Shown here: positions 51,347 to 60,334 of the stretch, piece after piece | Layout: each line of letters opens with the position of its first letter | Numbering within the stretch: position 1 is the stretch's first letter | DNA from: Peptococcaceae bacterium UBA5752 | GTDB taxonomy: Bacteria; Bacillota; Dehalobacteriia; UBA4068 | Reading direction: 5' to 3' | Assembly: GCA_002419055.1 (NCBI GenBank) | Contig: DIFI01000017.1 | Coordinates: forward strand, 124,001-188,000 | Length of the DNA stretch: 64,000 nucleotides | The notes under the pieces: model-generated | Told to the model about the DNA's origin: nothing | What the model saw: only the letters and a program-made list of their open reading frames with translations | Databases searched by the model: none | Made by a program: the position numbers and the translations under genes

Positions 51347-54300
51347 TTATGCCAGCTGAGCGGTCTGATCCTTAAAGCGCACCGAAACCATCTTGGATAC
51401 GCCTTCCTCCTCCATGGTCACGCCCCAGAGGCTTTCAGCCACCTCCATAGTACTTTGGCGGTGGGAGATCATCACAAACTGGCTCTTGTAAGCCATCTCC
51501 TTGATGCAAGCGGTAAAGCGTTCGATATTGGCCTCGTCGAGCGCCGCATCGACCTCGTCCATGATGCAAAACGGAGTCGGCCGCACTTCCAGCACCGCGA
51601 ACATCAGCGCGATACCGATCAAAGCCTTTTCCCCGCCGGAGAGCAGATTGTGATTGACGACCTTCTTGCCCGGCGGCGAAACCAGTATATCAACACCCGT
51701 TTCAAGTATATCGTCAGGATTGCTGAGTATCAACTGCGCCGAACCACCTCTGAACAAGCGGCGGAATGACTTATCAAACTCCTCATTGAGGCTGTTAAAC
51801 GCCTTGCGGAAACGGCCGGACATGATATTGTCCATCTCGCCGATTACCTGATTGAGATGTTGGCTGGCCTCGTTAAGATCGTCACGCTGGCCGGTCAAGA
51901 AACGGTAACGCTCGTCGACCTCGGCATATTCCTCAATAGCTCCGAGATTGACGTTGCCGATCTCTTTGATCTGCTGGCGCAGCGCATCAAGACGGCTTTT
52001 CATCTCTCGGCGCGGCAGCTCCTCAAACTCGACCAGTTTTGCCTCTTTAAAGCTCATATTATATTTTTCGCTGAGTTTGGCCTCTTCATTCTCCCATTCG
52101 GCCTGAATCCGCGCTATTTTAAGTTGTTGCTGATGAGCGGCGTTGCGTAGCTCTTCGCTTGCCCGCAGCGATTGTTTTTCGGCCTTTTCCAACCCCCCTA
52201 GCCGCTCTTCCTCGGCTATCAGGCCATGATGCTTATTATTTAAATAGTCTTCTGCCGTCAGCAACTGCTGATTAACCGAGATGATATCCTGCTCGGCTTC
52301 GCTGATCGCCTGCTGCTGATCGGTTTCGGTTTTGGCCAGCTCTTGCATGTCGCTGTTTTTGTCCTCGGCTTCCCAGGCTAAGTTTTCAATATCCTGATTA
52401 AGCTGCTCTAATGTCTTGCGCTCGGATAGCAACTGTTGCTTCAACGACGCCAGATCGACGCGCTGGGTGGTAAGGTCCTCCTGCTGCTGGGCGGCAATCT
52501 CCTGCTTATGCTGCAGCTGCTGCTGCAATTCGCCGATTTGCCCCAACAACTGCTGGTTCTCTTGCTCATACTGCTCCTGTAGCACTTCAGCTTCTTTGAT
52601 ATTATCCTCGATGCTCAGCAGCTCTTCGCTGAGATTTTCACGTTCGGCCAGCAAAGCTGCCTGCTCTCGCCGGTAGCCTTCACCGGTAGCCTGCAAGTGT
52701 TCGATATCGCCTTTTAAGACCAAGGCGTTGTTATTTAGCTGATAGAACTCGCGGCGGCGGTTCTCGTTGGCCGTATTAAGCTCGGCGGTACGCTGCCGCA
52801 GCAGAGCCAATTTTTGCTGCCGTTCTTCAATTTGCTGCTGCAGCTCGGCTAATTGCTGCTGAGATTTTACCAGTTGATGGCGGCGTTCCAACAGCGCCGA
52901 ATCTTTTTTGCTCCGCGAACCGCCGCTGACCGAAGCGCCGGGATTGACCATATCACCGTCGAGCGTTACCACGCTCCAACGGTAATCAAGTGTTTTGGCT
53001 GCCGCCAGCGCCGTTTCCATATCCTTGGCCAACAAAACGCAGTTGAGCAAAAAATCGCGCGCCGGTTCTATTTGTTTGTCGCACGATATCAGCTCCGACA
53101 GACGTCCGTAGACACCGTTGATCTTCAGCGCGCGCGAAAAATCGGCCGACGGACGCGGCTTCAATATATCAAGGGGCAAAAAAGTAGCTTTGCCCAGATC
53201 ATTTTCTTTTAAATAGGTTATGGCTGCGGTAGCCGACTTTTTGCTGACCGCGACAATGTTTTGCAGCGAAGCTCCCAAATAGGCTTCGGTGGCAAGCCGG
53301 TACTTTTCCGGCACATCTAGCAGATTAGCCATCGCGTCGATGATGCCGTCCAGCTCTTGTGCGCCTTTCTTTTTGGCTAGCAGCACGCCGCGCACACCGG
53401 GGAAATACCCCTGATATGAATCGTTCATCTCCTCAAGCATTTTTAGCCGCGTCTGCAAGCCGTGCATCTGATAGCGGCACTCGGTCTCCGCCTCCGCTTG
53501 CTCTTGGATCTGCCCATTTTCTTTTTGCAGCTGTTTTTCCGCCTCTGCCATCTGCGCCGATAACTGCTGTGATAGGTTTTGGCCCTGCACCAACAAGTTT
53601 TGCTTCTCTTCTATCTCTGCCTGCGAGAGTTGCTGCAGCTCATTTAAACTTGCCAGCCGTTCGTTAACTTGGGTGGTCGCCAAATTATTTTTGGCTGCCA
53701 ATTGCTGTTTATAATGGATTTGATTGCGCTGTTCCGCCAATTGATTGGCCAGATCAAAGGCTTTGACTTTGGCCTCCTCGAGCCGCTCACCCAGCAAAGT
53801 CAGTGCATCGCGCAGATCCTGCCCGCCTTGGTCATGGCTAAGTATCTGCTGTTCCAGCTCATTCACTTTATCTGTATCGCTTGCCAGCTCTTCGCCGAGC
53901 CGCGCCGCCGTATCCTTCTTATCTTGCCACAGCGCCAGCAATTGAGTTTGCTCTTTTTCCAGCCGCTGCTTATTTTCCAAAGTGTTGCCCAGGTTGGTCT
54001 GCGCCAACGCCAGACTGCCCTCGGCCTTCTGTCGCTGATTCTGCAATTGATAAAACTGCTGCTTTAATTCGGCAACTTCTTCGTCTAGGCTGCTGATTTG
54101 CAGCTTTAACTGCTCCGCCTCCGCGGCGGTCTGCATCCGCCGGGTATCTTCGGCCAATATTTTCTGCTCGGCTTCATCAAAAGCAGCTTCCGCCTCAGCC
54201 AGCTTGTCCCCGGCCTCGGCCAATACTTTGACGGAGATACCGATATCCAGCTTATCCGCTGCCGCCGAAAGCTCCTGCCACTGTTGTGCTGCCTCGGCCT

Positions 54301-54928
54301 GAATGCGCAACGGCTCTATGCGCCCCGCCAACTCGCCGATGATATCGGCTACACGCTCCAAATGCCGCTGCGTTTCCTCAAGCTTGCGCGAGGCCTCCCT
54401 TTTGCGGTTGCGGTACTTAACGATGCCTGCCGTTTCCTCGACCAGCTCGCGCCGATCTTCGGCACGGGCGCTGATCAAATCGTTGATCTGCCCCTGATTG
54501 ATGACGCTGACGCCGTCAATACCGATACCGCTGTCGACGAACAAATCATGAATATCTTTGAGCCGGCATTGCTGGTCGTTGATCTGATATTCGCTGTTGC
54601 CACCGCGGAAAGTACGGCGGGTGACAGTGACCTCGGACAAAGGCAAATTAAGATAGCTGTCGCTGTTGTCAAGCGTCAAAGTTACCTCGGCCATACCCAG
54701 CGGCTTGCGCTTTTGGGAACCGGAAAAAATCACGTCTTCCAGCTTGCCGCCGCGGATGGTGCGGGCGTTTTGCTCGCCCAACACCCAACGCAGCGCATCG
54801 GATATGTTTGATTTGCCGCTGCCGTTAGGGCCGACAATGCAGGATATGCCCGGTTCAAAATTAATGCTGGTCTTGCCGGGAAAAGATTTGAACCCCAAAA
54901 GGTCGATCTTCTTTAAATACATGGGCAA
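51347..54928 (-). CDS. smc: Chromosome partition protein SMC
   Basis: 1193 residues. The N-terminal half-ATPase has GPNGSGKSNISDALRWVLGE. Two long Gln/Glu-rich coiled coils flank the hinge (about residues 510-680, SYQGYFPGVRGVLLAKKKG then VVTLDGDMVNPGASVSGGS). The C-terminal half has LSGGEKALIGIALMFAV and CIMDEVDAALDEANIERF. Core condensin for chromosome compaction and segregation. Its ATG overlaps the end of the radical SAM gene by 16 bases. Confidence 0.98.
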   Translation of the reverse strand: MPMYLKKIDLLGFKSFPGKTSINFEPGISCIVGPNGSGKSNISDALRWVLGEQNARTIRGGKLEDVIFSGSQKRKPLGMAEVTLTLDNSDSYLNLPLSEVTVTRRTFRGGNSEYQINDQQCRLKDIHDLFVDSGIGIDGVSVINQGQINDLISARAEDRRELVEETAGIVKYRNRKREASRKLEETQRHLERVADIIGELAGRIEPLRIQAEAAQQWQELSAAADKLDIGISVKVLAEAGDKLAEAEAAFDEAEQKILAEDTRRMQTAAEAEQLKLQISSLDEEVAELKQQFYQLQNQRQKAEGSLALAQTNLGNTLENKQRLEKEQTQLLALWQDKKDTAARLGEELASDTDKVNELEQQILSHDQGGQDLRDALTLLGERLEEAKVKAFDLANQLAEQRNQIHYKQQLAAKNNLATTQVNERLASLNELQQLSQAEIEEKQNLLVQGQNLSQQLSAQMAEAEKQLQKENGQIQEQAEAETECRYQMHGLQTRLKMLEEMNDSYQGYFPGVRGVLLAKKKGAQELDGIIDAMANLLDVPEKYRLATEAYLGASLQNIVAVSKKSATAAITYLKENDLGKATFLPLDILKPRPSADFSRALKINGVYGRLSELISCDKQIEPARDFLLNCVLLAKDMETALAAAKTLDYRWSVVTLDGDMVNPGASVSGGSRSKKDSALLERRHQLVKSQQQLAELQQQIEERQQKLALLRQRTAELNTANENRRREFYQLNNNALVLKGDIEHLQATGEGYRREQAALLAERENLSEELLSIEDNIKEAEVLQEQYEQENQQLLGQIGELQQQLQHKQEIAAQQQEDLTTQRVDLASLKQQLLSERKTLEQLNQDIENLAWEAEDKNSDMQELAKTETDQQQAISEAEQDIISVNQQLLTAEDYLNNKHHGLIAEEERLGGLEKAEKQSLRASEELRNAAHQQQLKIARIQAEWENEEAKLSEKYNMSFKEAKLVEFEELPRREMKSRLDALRQQIKEIGNVNLGAIEEYAEVDERYRFLTGQRDDLNEASQHLNQVIGEMDNIMSGRFRKAFNSLNEEFDKSFRRLFRGGSAQLILSNPDDILETGVDILVSPPGKKVVNHNLLSGGEKALIGIALMFAVLEVRPTPFCIMDEVDAALDEANIERFTACIKEMAYKSQFVMISHRQSTMEVAESLWGVTMEEEGVSKMVSVRFKDQTAQLA

Positions 54929-55965
54929 GCCTCCGCCAGATAATCTGTAATAAATTGCCTGTAATCATAAATAATACCAGCCACCGCCACCGCGCGTGAC
55001 GGTAGATTTTTGTCGCTTAGCAGGCACAACCGCGGGTACTTTTGCTGCAATAAGCTACGGTTGACGCCGTTTTGGCCGCTAACTAAAGCCGAATCGTTGG
55101 GGTGGTAATAAAGAAAGTCGTCTTTACCGCTGCGCGCCAGCGCCATTTTCATCTGCTGCAGCTTTAAGGCGCTGTAAACCATATGTCCGAATGCCGGATG
55201 ATAGGGCCCGTCGATCACCGCCGCCGCCGTTGACGTGGATGGATTAAGCCCCAGCCGTATCAAAGCTATATCAGCGTCGATGCAGACTGACGCCATATCG
55301 CGGCAGAGCAATACCGCCTCATTCAAACCTTGCGGCTTGTATTCGCCCCGTCGGTACATCAACGCCAGCGGTGTGTTTTGCAGCACCACCGTTGGGTAGA
55401 TCCGCACCATATCGGCAGACAATCTGCGGCTTTGCCAAATTGATGCCATAGATTTTTCGTGATTATCGCCGGGCAACCCGGTCATTAACTGCACGCCCAA
55501 ACGCAGCCCGCTCTCTTTAATGCGCTGGCAGGCCGCTGCGGCCTGCTCGGCGGTATAGCCGCGGTTTGATTGCCGCAGCACCTGGTCGTCAAACGATTGA
55601 ATACCCAGCTCTACCGTCACAACACCGTTAGCCACCAAAAAATCCAGCTCGTCACTGTCAACACCGTCTGGCCTGGTCGAGATGCGGATCGAACTGAGCT
55701 TGCCACAGGCTAACGCCGCCGCTGCTGTATTTAAGTATTGCTGCTGGCGGTCTTGCGGCAGCATGCTGAAGCTGCCGCCGTAAAAAGCGATCTCGCCGCC
55801 AAAATTGGCAGGCAGAGCCGCAATTTGCGCCTCTATTTGCTGTAATAACGGCGATGCTTTTTTGCCGCTGATTGCCTGCTGGTCGCAGAAAATACAACGA
55901 TACGGACAGCCCTCCATAGGTATAAAAAAGGGCAGTATCTTGCGTTTGGGCATGTTATTTGCCAT
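54913..55965 (-). CDS. Radical SAM protein, Elp3/YhcC-like, between rnc and smc
   Basis: 350 residues. The radical SAM motif CPYRCIFCDQ (cluster cysteines) is followed by AFYGGSFSMLP, RISTRPDGVD, VELGIQSFDDQVLRQSNRGY and LMTGLPGDNHEKS. Domain layout is that of elongator-complex Elp3-like radical SAM enzymes, but no acetyltransferase domain is present. Encoded between rnc and smc in a number of Bacillota. Function unknown; tRNA modification is a guess from the family. Confidence 0.88.
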   Translation of the reverse strand: MANNMPKRKILPFFIPMEGCPYRCIFCDQQAISGKKASPLLQQIEAQIAALPANFGGEIAFYGGSFSMLPQDRQQQYLNTAAAALACGKLSSIRISTRPDGVDSDELDFLVANGVVTVELGIQSFDDQVLRQSNRGYTAEQAAAACQRIKESGLRLGVQLMTGLPGDNHEKSMASIWQSRRLSADMVRIYPTVVLQNTPLALMYRRGEYKPQGLNEAVLLCRDMASVCIDADIALIRLGLNPSTSTAAAVIDGPYHPAFGHMVYSALKLQQMKMALARSGKDDFLYYHPNDSALVSGQNGVNRSLLQQKYPRLCLLSDKNLPSRAVAVAGIIYDYRQFITDYLAEACPCI

Positions 55966-55967
55966 TT

Positions 55968-56705
55968 TTATCTTCCCTTTATCATATCAAACCAGTTGTT
56001 CTTTTTTTCCAAAGCGTCTTTAGCGGACGCTTGCTCGGCCTCTTTTTTACTGTGGCCGTTGCCGATACCGATCAGCTGCTCGCCCCAATAAACGCCGGTC
56101 TTAAACAGCGGCGCATGAGGCGGGCCGCTGGTTTCCAAAACTTTATAAGTAACGGTCAAGGCGCTTTTACCCTGTACCAATTCTTGTAATAGACTCTTTT
56201 TATCCTCAAAAACATCCTCGGTCATTTGATCCATCGCGGAGGCAAAGCAACCGATAATAAAATTTTTGACCGCGTCATAACCCTTGGCGATATAGATTGC
56301 GCCAACCACAGCTTCATAAGCGTCGGCCAATATCGAACCGCGCTTGCGGTCGCCGGACGCTTCGCTGCCATGTCCAAGCCGCAACGCATTGCCAATGCCG
56401 CACTCGATAGACTTGGCTGTCAAAGAGCTTTCGCAGACAATCGCCGCCCGCATCTTACTCAAAACGCCTTCATTTTCCAACGGATATTTATAATAGAGGT
56501 ACTCGCCGACTACTATATCAAGTACCGCGTCACCCAAAAACTCCAGCCGCTGATTATCATTAGCAGCCGGATGCTTGATGCCCTCAAAATATGCGGGATG
56601 CGTCAAAGCCTGTAAGAGAATTTCTTCTTGAACAGCCTGGAAGCCTAGCTTGTCCACAAGTTGAGCAAAAGCTTTATTGTGTTTATCTTGCTGCGAAAAC
56701 GCCAT
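55968..56705 (-). CDS. rnc: Ribonuclease III
   Basis: 245 residues: catalytic domain signature NQRLEFLGDAVLDIVVGEYL, KRGSILADAYEAVVGAIYIA, then a double-stranded RNA-binding domain (LQELVQGKSALTVTYKVLET, GNGHSKKEAEQASAKDAL). Processes rRNA and other duplex RNAs. Follows acpP. Confidence 0.97.
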   Translation of the reverse strand: MAFSQQDKHNKAFAQLVDKLGFQAVQEEILLQALTHPAYFEGIKHPAANDNQRLEFLGDAVLDIVVGEYLYYKYPLENEGVLSKMRAAIVCESSLTAKSIECGIGNALRLGHGSEASGDRKRGSILADAYEAVVGAIYIAKGYDAVKNFIIGCFASAMDQMTEDVFEDKKSLLQELVQGKSALTVTYKVLETSGPPHAPLFKTGVYWGEQLIGIGNGHSKKEAEQASAKDALEKKNNWFDMIKGR

Positions 56706-56718
56706 CAGACCTCCCCTT

Positions 56719-56952
56719 TCAAGACTCTATATAGTGTATTACCATAGAAATCAAATCGCCGACACTTTGGCATCTATGCAAATTGTCATCATTAATGGCG
56801 ATGTCAAATTCTTCTTCCAAGGCCACTGTCAATTCCAATAGATCCAAAGAATCGCAGAGCAACTGCTCGAGCGACGTATCATCGCTGAGTTCATCGACTG
56901 CAATGCCGGTAACCTCCGCCACGATCTCTCTTATTCGTTCGCTTTCCTCCAA
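56719..56952 (-). CDS. acpP: Acyl carrier protein
   Basis: 77 residues. The phosphopantetheine serine is in LLCDSLDLLELTVALEEEFD. The start is TTG at 56952, with AGGGGTG upstream. The sequence departs from typical ACPs by D-S-L-D-L-L instead of the common D-S-L-D-x-V. No fab genes lie between plsX and acpP as they do in many Bacillota, so this may be the main or a specialised carrier. Confidence 0.93.
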   Translation of the reverse strand: MEESERIREIVAEVTGIAVDELSDDTSLEQLLCDSLDLLELTVALEEEFDIAINDDNLHRCQSVGDLISMVIHYIES

Positions 56953-57012
56953 GCTATTTCACCCCTGAATTATTTTGCCTTTTGTTACTATTGATATGCA
57001 TTATCTTAACTA

Positions 57013-57999
57013 TTATTGCTCTTTTTCATCGGCAACAGCAGTCGTAAGATGCGATACAAAGTCGTTTTTAAGACAGTCGATAGCCACCGCTACCGCATTA
57101 TTAATCGCTTTGGCCGACGATGCACCGTGGCAAACGATGCTTACTCCCCGTACGCCCAAGAGCGGCGCGCCGCCGTATTCCTCGTAATCGACCATCTGCT
57201 TCAATTCCTTAAACGCCGGCATTATCAAAGCCGCCCCGATTTTGCGGCTGACATTTTTAGTTAAACTACCTTTCAACATAGTCATCAGCGCGCTAAAACA
57301 GCCTTCAGTACTTTTGAGAGCTATGTTGCCGGAAAAGCCGTCGCAGACGATCACATCGTATTCGCCGCTTAAAAGGTCGCGTCCCTCTTTATTGCCGATA
57401 AAATTTAAATTCGTCTGCTCGATCAGCTGATAAGCTGCCAATGTCAGTTTATTGCCTTTATGGGATTCGGTGCCGTTGGAGAGCAGGGCAATCCGCGGCG
57501 ATGCGATCCCTAATAACAGCTGCGCATAAACATTACCCATCAAAGCAAACTGCCGCAGCATCTCCGGCTCGCAATCGGCATTGGCGCCGATGTCAAGCAG
57601 CACCTTTCCGCCTTGAAGCGTGGGGAAGATAGTACCGATAGCAGGACGGCTGATGCCCTTGATGCGGCCGAATTGCAATGTTGCCGCAGCCATCTGCGCG
57701 GCTGTAGAACCGGCCGATACTACCGCATCGGCTTGTCCTTCCTTGACCATTTTGGTGGCGATCCAGATGGAGGATTCTTTTTTGCGCATGATATTGGTAA
57801 CGCTCTCGTCCATGGCCATTACATCCTTAGCCTCGACAAGACTGATGTTATCAGGCAATTGGCCAATCGCCGCTAACGCCGGCTTTTGCCCGATAAAGAT
57901 CAGTTGATCACCGGCAAAACGTTTGGCTGCCTGCAGGCCACCTAATACGATTTCTTTGGGCGCTTTATCTCCGCCCATAATATCAATGGCTACTCGCAT
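57013..57999 (-). CDS. plsX: Phosphate acyltransferase PlsX
   Basis: 328 residues: MRVAIDIMGGDKAPKEIVLG, VSAGSTAAQMAAATLQFGRI, LLDIGANADCEPEMLRQFAL and VCDGFSGNIALKSTEG. Makes acyl-phosphate from acyl-ACP for phospholipid synthesis. AAGGAGG before the ATG. Directly upstream of acpP. Confidence 0.97.
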   Translation of the reverse strand: MRVAIDIMGGDKAPKEIVLGGLQAAKRFAGDQLIFIGQKPALAAIGQLPDNISLVEAKDVMAMDESVTNIMRKKESSIWIATKMVKEGQADAVVSAGSTAAQMAAATLQFGRIKGISRPAIGTIFPTLQGGKVLLDIGANADCEPEMLRQFALMGNVYAQLLLGIASPRIALLSNGTESHKGNKLTLAAYQLIEQTNLNFIGNKEGRDLLSGEYDVIVCDGFSGNIALKSTEGCFSALMTMLKGSLTKNVSRKIGAALIMPAFKELKQMVDYEEYGGAPLLGVRGVSIVCHGASSAKAINNAVAVAIDCLKNDFVSHLTTAVADEKEQ

Positions 58000-58189
58000 C
58001 TAAAATCCTCCTTGTATCTTTTCATATAATTATATCAAATACGCCAATAGAATCAAAGTAAAATTTTCTATGTCCGCTTTTTAAGGGGCAATCGGCTTCC
58101 ATTAATTGTCATATATAAGCTTAATCATTGAAAAAAGCAAGTCAATCGTTTATAATAAGAAGAAGTTTTGTTATGAAAGGGAATTAATT

Positions 58190-59374
58190 ATGCTTTACAG
58201 AAAGAACTTTAAAAACGGCGATAACCTCTCTATTCTCGGTTTTGGCTGTATGCGCTTTACCAAAAAGGGCGGATTGATCGACCAGGCCAAAGCGGAAGAA
58301 GAGCTGCTACATGCCATTAAAAACGGTATCAATTATTTTGACACCGCTTATACATATCCCGGCTGCGAAGCCGCACTCGGCAAATTTTTGTCCCATCATG
58401 ACTGCCGCAAAAAAATATTTATTGCCGATAAACTGCCGCATTATTTAATGAAAAAGCCCGAAGACATCGAAAAATGCTTCATCGAGCAGCTTAAACGACT
58501 GCAAACAGATTATATTGACTATTACTTAATGCATATGCTGACCGGCATTGAGTCCTGGAACAGATTGAAAGAACTGGGTATCGAACAATGGATTGCCGAT
58601 AAAAAGGCAAGCGGCGCCATCCGCAATATCGGTTTTTCTTTTCATGGCGGCAATCAGAGCTTTTGTCAGATTGTCGACGGCTACGACTGGGATTTTTGCA
58701 TGATCCAATTCAATTATTTTGATGAACATAATCAAGCGGGCGACCGCGGTTTGGCATACGCTTCCGAAAAAGGTTTGCCGGTAATGGTCATGGAGCCATT
58801 GCGTGGCGGCAAGCTGACCGACAAAGGACTGCCACAGGCAGCAGCTGAGCAATGGCGGCAGTTTGAGCCAAAGCGCAGCGCCGCCGAATGGGCTCTGCGC
58901 TGGGTATGGAATCATCCGCAAGTGACGCTTTTGCTTTCAGGCATGAACGATATCGCCCAGATCGATGAAAATGTCCGCGTCGCTGCTACAGCTATCGCCA
59001 ATTCCTTAAAATCCGATGAGCTGGCATATTTTCAAAAAGTCAGGGATGAAATTAACATCAATACCAAAGTGCCCTGCACCGGCTGCGGTTATTGTTTGCC
59101 ATGCCCACACGGCGTCGATATACCAACCTGCTTCAACTGCTATAACGATAAATACACCGATGGCTGGATTCAGGGAATGAAAGAGTATATGATGTACACG
59201 ACGATGCGCGCAGTACCCAGCAACGCTTCTCACTGCCAGCATTGTCACCGCTGTGAGGAACGCTGCCCTCAAAGCATTCCGATTTGCGAACATTTGGAAA
59301 AGATTACCAAAGAGATGGAAACGCCGCTCTACCAAATCGGCGCTGCTGTATTACGGCTGTTCAGTAAGTTTTAA
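58190..59374 (+). CDS. Aldo/keto reductase with C-terminal ferredoxin-like iron-sulfur domain
   Basis: 394 residues from the ATG at 58190 (GAAAGGGAA upstream). AKR barrel: LSILGFGCMRFTKKGG, FDTAYTYPGCEAALGKFL, TDYIDYYLMHMLTGIESW and GFSFHGG. The C-terminal part has two 4Fe-4S type clusters of cysteines (CTGCGYCLPCPHGVDIPTCF and CQHCHRCEERCPQSIPICEH). This architecture is common in strict anaerobes; the physiological substrate is unknown. It is on the plus strand inside an otherwise leftward core region, with its own terminator. Confidence 0.92.
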   Translation: MLYRKNFKNGDNLSILGFGCMRFTKKGGLIDQAKAEEELLHAIKNGINYFDTAYTYPGCEAALGKFLSHHDCRKKIFIADKLPHYLMKKPEDIEKCFIEQLKRLQTDYIDYYLMHMLTGIESWNRLKELGIEQWIADKKASGAIRNIGFSFHGGNQSFCQIVDGYDWDFCMIQFNYFDEHNQAGDRGLAYASEKGLPVMVMEPLRGGKLTDKGLPQAAAEQWRQFEPKRSAAEWALRWVWNHPQVTLLLSGMNDIAQIDENVRVAATAIANSLKSDELAYFQKVRDEININTKVPCTGCGYCLPCPHGVDIPTCFNCYNDKYTDGWIQGMKEYMMYTTMRAVPSNASHCQHCHRCEERCPQSIPICEHLEKITKEMETPLYQIGAAVLRLFSKF

Positions 59375-59385
59375 GATTAAACTAA

Positions 59386-59428
59386 AAAATTCCTAAATCC
59401 AATTTAAAAGGATTTAGGAATTTTTATT
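59386..59428 (+). terminator. Terminator of the aldo/keto reductase gene
   Basis: AAATTCCTAAATCC/GGATTTAGGAATTT followed by TTATTAT; A and T flanks could serve both strands. Confidence 0.85.
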
Positions 59429-59449
59429 ATGTTCTCTAATGCATATCGG

Positions 59450-59893
59450 CTATTTCATCAACCCGCACATGACGATCCATTTTTCCACTAAGGCTTGGCC
59501 TTTGGGCGTATGCCATTCTTTTTCAATGTCGGCATGGCATTTAAGCCCCAACCCCTGCCTGGTATGATGGCAAAACAAACATTCCAAGGGCGAAAGACCG
59601 GTGCCGTGAAGCTCACACAGCCCATTTACCAAAAAGTTGCAGCCGTTTTTGGCAAATTCCTGCAGCGCAAAATAACGCTCACAGCCGCGAAAAGCGGGAG
59701 ACAGCACACCAAAAGCTAAGTCGGGCGACATCTCCAGCATCATACGGCTGCCGTATCCGGCTTCAATTGCTTTTGAGGCTTCATCGACAGTCCACCAACC
59801 GGGTCGCGAACAGTAAGCGGTGCAGATTTCGCAGCTGCACGGTTCCGATGGCGGGTATTTTTCTGCAAGGGGCAGTTTATGTTTTCTTGTCAT
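59450..59893 (-). CDS. Cysteine-rich protein of unknown function (YkgJ-like pattern)
   Basis: 147 residues from the ATG at 59893. About ten cysteines: PCSCEICTAYCSRPGWWTVD, FRGCERYFALQEFAKNGCNF, GLCELHGTGLSPLECLFCHH. The pattern suggests bound zinc or an iron-sulfur cluster, as in YkgJ/CxxCxxCC proteins. Not assigned to a pathway. Faces the aldo/keto reductase gene (convergent). Confidence 0.7.
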   Translation of the reverse strand: MTRKHKLPLAEKYPPSEPCSCEICTAYCSRPGWWTVDEASKAIEAGYGSRMMLEMSPDLAFGVLSPAFRGCERYFALQEFAKNGCNFLVNGLCELHGTGLSPLECLFCHHTRQGLGLKCHADIEKEWHTPKGQALVEKWIVMCGLMK

Positions 59894-59978
59894 GGCGGTA
59901 AACTCTCGTTTCTTCTTCCAATAAAAAACTATATTGCATATTTTACTATTAATTAAATTGATAGTCAATAAAATGAAA

Positions 59979-60011
59979 AAAGCGCCTATCCTTGATGTGG
60001 ATAGGCGCTTT
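59979..60011 (-). terminator. rpmF terminator
   Basis: AAAGCGCCTATCC (59979-59991) / GGATAGGCGCTTT (59999-60011), with a U run on the minus strand. Confidence 0.9.
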
Positions 60012-60025
60012 ACTTTACCGTTAAA

Positions 60026-60211
60026 TTATTTGGCGTCCTTTTTTACAACCTGACGGCCATCGTAATAACCACATTCGGGACAAGCATGATGCGGCTGACG
60101 CAAAGCATGGCATTGCGGGCAAGTCGCAAAAGACGGGCCATCGAGAGTATATCTGGCGGCTCTGTTCATCCTTCTGTTTGCTTTGGAGGTTTTATTCTTC
60201 GGTACTCCCAT
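60026..60211 (-). CDS. rpmF: 50S ribosomal protein L32
   Basis: 61 residues: MGVPKNKTSKANRRMNRAAR, then zinc ligands CPQCHALRQPHHACPECGYY. The four-cysteine (C+) form is present. The DUF177 (YceD) gene that usually precedes rpmF is absent here, and ackA lies directly upstream. Confidence 0.97.
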   Translation of the reverse strand: MGVPKNKTSKANRRMNRAARYTLDGPSFATCPQCHALRQPHHACPECGYYDGRQVVKKDAK

Positions 60212-60334
60212 TTGTTACACCCCTTTCCAAAATCCTGTCAATCTTTTATGCTAACCGCCTTGCGGCAGAGCAAATCTTAAAAAACAAAATGCTTATTTAT
60301 TATACTAGCAGCAAGCTATGCTGTCAACAATAAT